The position numbers and the translations under genes are program-made. 64,000 nucleotides of DNA from Agromyces cavernae (GTDB taxonomy: Bacteria > Actinomycetota > Actinomycetes > Actinomycetales > Microbacteriaceae), in the NCBI RefSeq assembly GCF_021044935.1, contig NZ_JAJNMP010000003.1:186001-250000 (forward strand), read 5' to 3'. Positions 16,774 through 23,978 of this stretch are shown here, one piece after another. The notes under the pieces are model-generated. The model did no database searches. It saw only the letters and a program-made list of their open reading frames with translations, and was not told where the DNA came from. Within the stretch, counting starts at the first letter, position 1. Every line of letters begins with the position of its first letter.

Positions 16774-16864
16774 TCGGCCGCGGCGAATACCGCCTTCACA
16801 GGAGACATCCTGTCGCCGGAATCCGGCCTCCCTCACCGGCGGCCTGCACGGAGTCCGCTCGCGC

Positions 16865-17596
16865 CTACGCGAGCGGACGCTGCGTGATCCGGCTGCGCCC
16901 CACAGCCAGCCAGATCCCGGCGATCGTGAGCCACAGCGGCATCAGACCGCCCGGCAATCCCGGGACGCCGCTGACGACCACTGCGCCGAGCGTGCCCACG
17001 GCGGCGAGTCCGCAGAACGCGCCGAGCACCCGCGAGACGTTGCGCTCCACGTACGCCATCCAGGCGAGGCCGCCCGCCGCGACGACCACGCCGAGCCAGG
17101 GCATGTAGGCGCCGAAGTCCGTGAGCATGTAGTAGATGAACAGCCCGTCGGGGCTGTAGTTGTGCGACTCCGGCCCGAGGTAGGTGGCGAGGCCGCCGCG
17201 CCAGCCGTAGCCGAGCACGAGGCCGCCCGCGGTGGCGATGATGCCGCCGCTCACGGCGCGCGCACCGGCGGAGCGGGTGAACTCGCTCTCGATGTTTCGC
17301 CGCCACACTGCCTGGAACACGAGCAGCGCGACGATCGCCACCACGCCGGCGACGTAGCCGTACCGCGCGAGCGTGGGGTCGAGCTCGACCATGTCGGCTG
17401 CGGTCACCCTGTAGAGCTCGCCGTTGGCGATCGCATCGATCTCGCCCTGGGGGCGCAGGTCGGTGATCACGGTACCGATGAAGCCGGCGGTGCCCGCGAG
17501 CGCCGCCCAGAGCGGCCAGGCGCGGAATCGGGTGGGCGTCGTCTCGGGGCTTCCTGCCGGGTGGGCCATGTGCGGGGACTCGGTGCTGGAGGACAT
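16865..17596 (-). CDS. Membrane protein of unknown function
   Basis: A 243-residue protein with six or seven hydrophobic helices (for example WPLWAALAGTAGFIGTVITD, VAGVVAIVALLVFQAVW and LMPLWLTIAGIWLAVGRSRI). A periplasmic loop after the first helix contains 'LRPQGEIDAIANGELYRVTA'. The sequence resembles the DUF4386-type actinobacterial membrane proteins, but I cannot assign it firmly. The ATG at 17596 (MSSSTESPHM) follows a GAAAG site; a start 33 bases upstream is possible. It lies 3' of the response regulator on the same strand, with about 150 bases between, so it may be a target or a late member of that operon. Confidence 0.6.
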   Translation of the reverse strand: MSSSTESPHMAHPAGSPETTPTRFRAWPLWAALAGTAGFIGTVITDLRPQGEIDAIANGELYRVTAADMVELDPTLARYGYVAGVVAIVALLVFQAVWRRNIESEFTRSAGARAVSGGIIATAGGLVLGYGWRGGLATYLGPESHNYSPDGLFIYYMLTDFGAYMPWLGVVVAAGGLAWMAYVERNVSRVLGAFCGLAAVGTLGAVVVSGVPGLPGGLMPLWLTIAGIWLAVGRSRITQRPLA

Positions 17597-17746
17597 GGGT
17601 CTGCTTTCGTTCGTCGGCGGCGCCCTCATGCGGGCGGCGCGCGCCGCGGGGGCGCGGCACTGATCCAGCCTCCGGTGCCCGGTCGTCCGACGGGCAGGTG
17701 TGGATGTCCTCGATCGACCGGGACGTCCGCCCCGACGGCACCGACG

Positions 17747-18418
17747 TCAGGGCGCGGTCGTCGACGCCCCGAAGCCCGCTTCGCGCGCCAGGACGATGAG
17801 CGCACTGCGGTCGTGGGCTCCGAGCTTCGTGATGATGGCGTACACGTAGTTGCGCACGGTCTTGCTCGTCAGCACGAGCGTGCGCGCGATCGAGCCGTTG
17901 TCGAGCCCGCGTGCGACGAGCTCGAGCACATCCGTCTCCCGCTCGGTGAGCTCGGGGAACGGCCGCACGGCCGACTCGGGTGCCGTGCCGCTGAGCACGG
18001 CGACGGCGCGCGCCGCGACCTCCGCCCCGAAGAGCACCTCGCCGTCGGCGACCGCGTGGATGGCCCGCTCGACCTCGCGCGGCGACGCGACCTTGAGCAG
18101 GTACCCGCGCGCTCCCGCGCGCATCGCCGCGAACAGCGAGTGATCGTCGCCGAGCATGGTCAGCACGAGCACCGCGACCGACGGATGTCGCCGCGTGATC
18201 GAGCGCGTCGCGTCGATGCCGGATCCGGTACCGAGGTCGAGGTCCATCAGGACGACGTCGGGGACCCGCGCGTCGACGAGGTCGAGCGCCTCGTCGACCG
18301 TCGCGGCGTCGCCGACGACCTCGACGTGCTCGAGCGTTTCGAGCAGCGAGATGATTCCCCTGCGGAAGAGCGGGTGGTCGTCGACCACGGCGACCGTGAT
18401 CGTGTGCTCCGCGTCCAT
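17747..18418 (-). CDS. NarL/LuxR-family response regulator
   Basis: A 223-residue two-domain regulator. The receiver domain shows 'VAVVDDHPLFRRG', the phospho-acceptor Asp 59 in 'PDVVLMDLDLGTG', and Lys in 'GYLLK'. The C-terminal LuxR helix-turn-helix spans 'LTERETDVLELVARGLDNGS' and 'LVLTSKTVRNYVYAIITKLG'. It is the output of the preceding two histidine-kinase-like genes and starts 37 bases after the intact kinase. GGAG precedes the ATG at 18418; an ATG 15 bases upstream would add MNGAA. Its targets are not visible here. Confidence 0.93.
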   Translation of the reverse strand: MDAEHTITVAVVDDHPLFRRGIISLLETLEHVEVVGDAATVDEALDLVDARVPDVVLMDLDLGTGSGIDATRSITRRHPSVAVLVLTMLGDDHSLFAAMRAGARGYLLKVASPREVERAIHAVADGEVLFGAEVAARAVAVLSGTAPESAVRPFPELTERETDVLELVARGLDNGSIARTLVLTSKTVRNYVYAIITKLGAHDRSALIVLAREAGFGASTTAP

Positions 18419-18455
18419 CGCCGCTCCGTTCATGTGCGTTCCGCGCTCCAGTGTG

Positions 18456-20570
18456 TCACCTCTCGGCGACCGCCCGCCCTGCCCCCGGCTCCTCGGTTGC
18501 CGCCGGTCCCGGCAGCGGCAGGCGCGCGAGAACCGTGGTGCCGGATGCCCCGGACTTGACTTCGAGCGATCCGCGCAGCTCGAACGCACGCTCGCGCATC
18601 GACCGCAGCCCGACGCCCCGCGGCGCGCCGGGTGCGATGCCGGAACCGTCGTCCGCGACCCGCACTTCGAGAGAGCTGTCGTGCGCCACGACATCGACGT
18701 CGATGCGACCGGCGTCGGAATGGCGCACGGCGTTGGCGATGGCCTCTGCGGCGATGAGGTACGCCCCGTCCTGGACGTCGCGCGGCACCGCGTGTCGCGG
18801 CTCGAGGTCGACACGCCGACGGATCTCTCGTCCCGGAGCGTCGAACCGGCCGGCGAGGTCGGCGAGCGCCGCGTCGAGACTCGCGCCCTCGAGCGGCGAC
18901 GGTGTCACCGCATCGGCGAGCGAGCGAACGTCACGGACGCGCCGGGTCAACTCGTCGCCGAGTTCGGCGAGCAGCGACTCCGCCTTGCGGCGGTCGCGAT
19001 CCCCCTCGAGCAGGTTCTCGACGGCGGCGAGGCCGAAGCCGACGCCCGCGAGCGAGGGGCCGATGGCGTCGTGCAGTTCGCGGCGGATTGCCCGGCGCTC
19101 CTCGACACGGCGGGCGATGAGGTCACGGCGGGCCCCCTCGAGCACGAGGTTCGTGTCGATGAGCTGCAGCGCAGCGGCGACGAGGCCTGCGATGTCGGCG
19201 AAGAGCCGCAGCGTGCGGGCGTCGAACCGCTGGCCGTGGCGGGGGTGCATGATCAGCTCGCCGATGCGCCGTCCGTGCGCACGGAGCGGCAGCACCACGG
19301 GCTCGCCGCTCGCGGAGCCGGCGGCTGCGGCGAGCTCGGGGCGCACGACCGAACGCACCTCCACGGCGCCGAGCCGCAGGGCCAGGCGAAGCGCCTCGCA
19401 CACCTGCCGCAGCCCGGCGGACCCGGGTTCGAGCTCTCCGATCCGGTCGCCTAGCCGCTCGAGCAGCACCGCCGGGTCGGCGCCTTCGCCGTAGACCAGC
19501 ACGTCGATGCGCCGTTGGAGCCATGCCCGCACGGGCTGTGCGACGAGCGCGATCAGCACCGGTACCACGAACCACAGGCCGCCAACCGGACCAACAGTGA
19601 AACCGCCAGCGAGCACGGCCGGTAGGAGCGCGACCAGCCCGAGGTAGAGCACCATGCCGCTGATCGTGAGCAGCGACCAGAGCACGATCCTGCTGACGAT
19701 GAGCTCGACCCCCCACAGCCGCTGGCCGAGCACGACGACCAGGATCGCCGCGGGGTAGAGCACCTGACCGAGCATCGGCGCGACCATGCCGAACCAGGTC
19801 GCCCAGGGCGGCACGTCGAGGCCCTCGGGCAGCACGAGCGCGAAGTACGACAGCGTAAGGAAGGCGTGCCCGAGCGTGAGCCAGGCCACCCCGGCGCGGG
19901 ACCCCCGGCCCGACCGCGCCCACCGCACAATGAGTACGCCGAGGGAGAGGAACGCGATGGCGACCCCGACGAACGACAGCGCGGCGTACAGCCCGGGCAC
20001 GATCGCCTGGTAGGCAGGCACGGTGATCGCGAACGGGTTCCGCGGTTCGGGCACGCTCTGCTGGGTGAGGCTCAGCACGAACGCGACGGCCGCGACTACC
20101 ATGGCGATCACGACCACCCCCCGCTGCCATCCGGGCATCGTGCCGCGGCGGATGAGCAGCGGCAACGCCGCCGTCATGAAGGTTCCCGGCACGAAGCCCC
20201 AGCCCGCGGCGAAGGCGAACAGCCCCCAGAGCGGCAGCCCGGGAACCTCGGCGCCGAGCAGACCGTACTGCACGCCGAACGCGGTGACGCCGGAACCCAC
20301 GGCGTGCACGGCGAGGATCACACCGACCGGATGCGGCCGACGTATGAGGATGAGGGCGCTCACCGGTCCGTAGATGAGCGCGACCGTGACGCCGAGGTCA
20401 TCGAACCGGGAGTGCAGCTCGGCCGGAGCGGGCGAGAGGGTGACGCCCGGCAGCGGCTCCTGCGGCAGGCCGAACGACCAGGCGATCAAAAGCGACGCCA
20501 GCGCGAGCGCCCAGGACACCGCCCACACGACCGTGGCTGCGACACGGCGACCGCGCACGTCGCGGCTCAT
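18456..20570 (-). CDS. Membrane sensor histidine kinase (NarL-type, HisKA_3)
   Basis: A 704-residue kinase. About ten hydrophobic helices fill residues 10-350, then comes a GAF-like region (about 365-475), then the HisKA_3 dimerisation helix with the phospho-acceptor His 500 in 'AIRRELHDAIGPSLAG'. The HATPase domain has a full N box ('AAEAIANAVRHS'), G1 ('VADDGSGIAPG') and G2 ('GVGLRSMRER'). The start overlaps the stop of the upstream kinase-like gene by four bases (ATGA), which implies translational coupling. Together with the LuxR-type regulator it forms a two-component system sensing an unknown membrane or envelope signal. Confidence 0.92.
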   Translation of the reverse strand: MSRDVRGRRVAATVVWAVSWALALASLLIAWSFGLPQEPLPGVTLSPAPAELHSRFDDLGVTVALIYGPVSALILIRRPHPVGVILAVHAVGSGVTAFGVQYGLLGAEVPGLPLWGLFAFAAGWGFVPGTFMTAALPLLIRRGTMPGWQRGVVVIAMVVAAVAFVLSLTQQSVPEPRNPFAITVPAYQAIVPGLYAALSFVGVAIAFLSLGVLIVRWARSGRGSRAGVAWLTLGHAFLTLSYFALVLPEGLDVPPWATWFGMVAPMLGQVLYPAAILVVVLGQRLWGVELIVSRIVLWSLLTISGMVLYLGLVALLPAVLAGGFTVGPVGGLWFVVPVLIALVAQPVRAWLQRRIDVLVYGEGADPAVLLERLGDRIGELEPGSAGLRQVCEALRLALRLGAVEVRSVVRPELAAAAGSASGEPVVLPLRAHGRRIGELIMHPRHGQRFDARTLRLFADIAGLVAAALQLIDTNLVLEGARRDLIARRVEERRAIRRELHDAIGPSLAGVGFGLAAVENLLEGDRDRRKAESLLAELGDELTRRVRDVRSLADAVTPSPLEGASLDAALADLAGRFDAPGREIRRRVDLEPRHAVPRDVQDGAYLIAAEAIANAVRHSDAGRIDVDVVAHDSSLEVRVADDGSGIAPGAPRGVGLRSMRERAFELRGSLEVKSGASGTTVLARLPLPGPAATEEPGAGRAVAER

Positions 20571-22555
20571 CGCACGATCACCGCCTCGACGGTGCGGGCG
20601 GGCCCCGAGGAATCCGCTCGCAGCGTCGCGCCGAGTTCGGCGCTGCGGTCCGCGATCGCATGGCGGAGCGACTCGACATCGCGCTCACTTGCCCGATCGA
20701 GGCAGAGCTCGAGCACGGCGGCGTCGTCGCGCAGCCGAACGCCGATCGCCAGGCCCTCGCCGTCGCCCTGAGCGCGAACGTGACGCACCGCCTCTGCGGC
20801 GAGGAGGTACACGGCGAGCTGCGTACGGTCGTCGAGTACGTCCGCCCCGGTGGAGTCCACCGTCACCCGCCGACCGTCGTCGGTCGACCGCTGGGCGAGC
20901 TCACGCAGCGCTGCGTCGAGGTCGCCCTCATCGAGCGCGGCGGGGAACAGCGCACGGGCGAGCCGGCGCACCTCCTCGGCACGTTCGGCAACCTCCCCCC
21001 GGAGCGCCGCGACGGCTGCTCCCGCTCCCGCCGAACCGACCACCACGAGGCGGCGAGCAGCTGCGACGCCGTATCCGAGGCCGGCGAGCGACGGCGCGAG
21101 CTCGTCACGGAGCTCGCGGTGCAGCAGCCGACGCTCCTCATGGCGAACCCCGAGCATGCGTCGGCGGGTTTCGACGACGTCGCAGTTGAGGTCGGCGAGG
21201 AGCACGGCGACGGCGAGGAGGCCGGAGATCTCCTCGAGCACTGGTCGGACCGAGCCGTGCAGCACGCCGTGGTCGCCACCCGTCACCTCGACTGCGCCGA
21301 CGCGGCGGCCGCCCGCGACGAGGTGGACCGTGAGACTCGACGCTCCGGTGGCGCCCACGCGCCTGGCCGCGCCGCTCGCCCCGTCCTGTCCGCCGTCTTC
21401 GCCCGTGATCATGACCGAGTCGAGCGCCCAGGTCGCGCGGAGCGCCTCGGCCAGGCCGCGAAGCCCCTCGCCCGTGTCGGGTGCGTCGGCCAGGTGCTCG
21501 TCCAGCGACTGCAGCAGGTCACGGGCGTCCGCACCGGCCGGAGCGACGATCGCCTCGGTGCGGTGGCGCACGAAGCGGTTGACGGGACGGAACGCGAGCG
21601 CGAGCGCGCCACCGGCGAGAGCACCCGCCGCAGTGTGGTCGAGGCCGAGGAGCATCCCCGTCTCGAGCACCACGAGGAAGAGGCTCACGGCGACGGCGAT
21701 CGCCTGCACCCAGACCGTGGCGGCGAACAGGCGACGGTCGCCGCCCTGCTCGCCGCCGAGCGTGACCGCGAGGATGGCGGTGGGCAGTATGCCGCTCGCG
21801 AGCACGAACAGGGCGTTCGCGAGTGTCATCAGCGGGTCGGGAAGCGCAACGGCGATCGGCAAGTACGAGAGTACGAGCAGCGCGCCGCCGAGGCCGAGCC
21901 AGGCCAGCGCGTCGCGCCGCGGGCCGTGGTCGCGACGCCACTCGTCCGCCAGTTCGATGCTCGCCACGACGAACAGTGCGAGCGGCACGACGAGGGTGAC
22001 GAGCACGATCGGTCCGAGGGGCTCCGGCGTCAGCGCCACGATGGTGGTGACGACGATGTCGACCGCGACCGCCGTGATGCCCAAGGCGAGGCCCGCCCGC
22101 CTGAGGCGCGGCCGCCGCCGCGTGAGGAGCCATGGGAGCACCGCGAGTGCCGCGATCTCGGGAACGCGCGGCCAGAACAGCACCCATCGCAGCGCCTCGG
22201 CGAACTCCGAGCCGTCGATGAGCACCGTCGAGTCGAGTGCGACCAGCAGGGCGAGCCATCCGCTGTTCACGGCCAGCGCGCCGAGGATCACCGCAACCGC
22301 CGAACGCCGCCGGACGAGCATGACCGCCGCGACCGGCGCGTAGACGAGCGCCGTCACGATCACGCGCAACGGTCTCTCCCAGCCCGGTTCACCGGAGGTG
22401 AGGAGTACGGCTGCCACGATCGCGGGCGCCCACGCGAGCACCACGATCGCCACCCCGAGCCGTCGCGGCGCGCGGCCGGCGCGCCCCGGCGCCCGCCACA
22501 CGTCCGCCGTCGCCCGCTCCCCGCGCCCGGCGGAGGAAGAGGTGGAGGCCGTCAT
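20567..22555 (-). CDS. Degenerate (pseudo) sensor histidine kinase
   Basis: A 662-residue paralogue of the next gene, with the same layout: about ten helices, a GAF-like region, then HisKA_3-like and HATPase-like parts. The dimerisation helix aligns well ('EERRLLHRELRDELAPSLAG' against 'EERRAIRRELHDAIGPSLAG'), but the phospho-acceptor His is Arg 483. The ATP domain keeps its start ('VYLLAAEAVRHV') yet lacks the N-box Asn and any DxGxG or GxGL motif. It should bind neither ATP nor phosphate. The ATGA overlap with the intact kinase suggests a fixed partnership, perhaps a regulatory heterodimer. It is the first gene of the signalling operon. Confidence 0.85.
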   Translation of the reverse strand: MTASTSSSAGRGERATADVWRAPGRAGRAPRRLGVAIVVLAWAPAIVAAVLLTSGEPGWERPLRVIVTALVYAPVAAVMLVRRRSAVAVILGALAVNSGWLALLVALDSTVLIDGSEFAEALRWVLFWPRVPEIAALAVLPWLLTRRRPRLRRAGLALGITAVAVDIVVTTIVALTPEPLGPIVLVTLVVPLALFVVASIELADEWRRDHGPRRDALAWLGLGGALLVLSYLPIAVALPDPLMTLANALFVLASGILPTAILAVTLGGEQGGDRRLFAATVWVQAIAVAVSLFLVVLETGMLLGLDHTAAGALAGGALALAFRPVNRFVRHRTEAIVAPAGADARDLLQSLDEHLADAPDTGEGLRGLAEALRATWALDSVMITGEDGGQDGASGAARRVGATGASSLTVHLVAGGRRVGAVEVTGGDHGVLHGSVRPVLEEISGLLAVAVLLADLNCDVVETRRRMLGVRHEERRLLHRELRDELAPSLAGLGYGVAAARRLVVVGSAGAGAAVAALRGEVAERAEEVRRLARALFPAALDEGDLDAALRELAQRSTDDGRRVTVDSTGADVLDDRTQLAVYLLAAEAVRHVRAQGDGEGLAIGVRLRDDAAVLELCLDRASERDVESLRHAIADRSAELGATLRADSSGPARTVEAVIVR

Positions 22556-22652
22556 CCGTTCAGTATGGGATGTCGGACGTCCACTCGGGGAGGGGCGGAT
22601 GTCCCGGATCCCGGGTTCGTCGCAGTTGATCGCAGACTGACGCCAGTCGGGC

Positions 22653-23978
22653 TCAGCGACCGAGGCGGTAGAACACGAACGGGATCGCCGACACCAGGCA
22701 GCTGGCGGCGGGTACGAGCGTGAGCGATGCGAAGACGGTCCACTGCATCTCGGGGGTCACTGTGACACCGGCCTCGTAGCCGGCGAGCCCGATGAATATG
22801 CCGAAGACGAGCACCGCCAAGGCGGCCATGGTCTGGGATACGAAGGTGAGGGTCGAGAACGAGATGCCGTCGTTGCGCACCCCGGTGCGGCGCTCGATGT
22901 CGTCCACGGCGTCGGCGATCATCGTCGCCTGCACGACGAGGAAGATGCCGAGAGTCATCCCGGTGAGGAAGATGAATACCAGCAGCACGGCGATGTTCTC
23001 GAACCCGGCGAAGAACATCGCCAAGAACAGCGCCGCGCCGATCACCGAGCTGCCGATCGCGAGAATCTTCGCCGACATGCCCTTGAGCAGCAGCGGCGTG
23101 AGGAACGACGCGAGCACCATGCCGATGATGATCGCTGCGCCGATGAGGGTGAACGCGCCCTCGCTGTCGTAGGCGATGACGACGAACACCGCGCCGCCGG
23201 CCTGCACGATGAAGCGGCCGAAGCCGAGCACCGACCCGATCAGCACCATGAGCAGCGGTGTGTTTCGCAGCAGTGTGCCGAACAGCTGCCGGAACGTGAG
23301 GCGATACTGCACTCCGGGGCTGTACCGCTCGCGCGTGTTGGTGAACGCCAGCAAGAAGAGGCCCATGCCCAGGAACGAGACGACGCCCACCGCCAGCGAC
23401 CATCCGGTGCCGGTGGTCTGGTCGCCCGGGCTGAGCAGGAGCGCGAGCCACGGCATCCCGAGCGTCGCCAGCCCGAGCGCGATCCCGCCGTACGCGCGCA
23501 CGTTGGAGATCACGCGCATGCGGTAGTCGGATTCGGAGAACGCCGAGCCGATGAGCCCCCAGAACGGCACATCGCACACCGTGTAGGCGACGCCCCACAA
23601 GACGTAGCAGACGGCGAAGAAGACGAGCTTGCCCGTCTCAGACACATCCGGCACGGTGAACAGCAGCGTCGACAGCACCGCGACCGGCACGGCGGAGAAG
23701 AGGATGTACGGCCGCAGCTTTCCCCACCGCGTGCGGGTCATATCGACGAGACTGCCCATCACCGGGTCGTTGATCGCGTCGAAGATCTTCGCGGCCGTGA
23801 TCACGGCGGTGACCACCGCCATGCCCTGGGTGCTGATGCGGGCGTACTGCAACAGGTACAGGAGGATGAACGTCGTGACCGTCGTGAGAACGAGGTTCTG
23901 GCCGAACCCGGCCACGACGATCGAAATCCGCTGCGTGCGGCGGCTGGGGATCCGCGCTTCGGCGGCGCCGACGCTCAC
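22653..23978 (-). CDS. GPH-family sugar:cation symporter
   Basis: A 441-residue transporter of the glycoside-pentoside-hexuronide:cation symporter family (MelB-like), with 12 hydrophobic helices. Family marks include 'YLLQYARISTQGMAVVTAV', 'KIFDAINDPVMGSLVDMTRT' with the conserved Asp and Asn-Asp-Pro, 'GKLRPYIL' and 'DVPFWGL'. It starts inside the end of the GH38 gene (ATGA overlap), so it is translated with the alpha-mannosidase and probably imports mannosides or oligomannose fragments. About 97 bases separate it from the downstream kinase operon on the same strand. Confidence 0.92.
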   Translation of the reverse strand: MSVGAAEARIPSRRTQRISIVVAGFGQNLVLTTVTTFILLYLLQYARISTQGMAVVTAVITAAKIFDAINDPVMGSLVDMTRTRWGKLRPYILFSAVPVAVLSTLLFTVPDVSETGKLVFFAVCYVLWGVAYTVCDVPFWGLIGSAFSESDYRMRVISNVRAYGGIALGLATLGMPWLALLLSPGDQTTGTGWSLAVGVVSFLGMGLFLLAFTNTRERYSPGVQYRLTFRQLFGTLLRNTPLLMVLIGSVLGFGRFIVQAGGAVFVVIAYDSEGAFTLIGAAIIIGMVLASFLTPLLLKGMSAKILAIGSSVIGAALFLAMFFAGFENIAVLLVFIFLTGMTLGIFLVVQATMIADAVDDIERRTGVRNDGISFSTLTFVSQTMAALAVLVFGIFIGLAGYEAGVTVTPEMQWTVFASLTLVPAASCLVSAIPFVFYRLGR

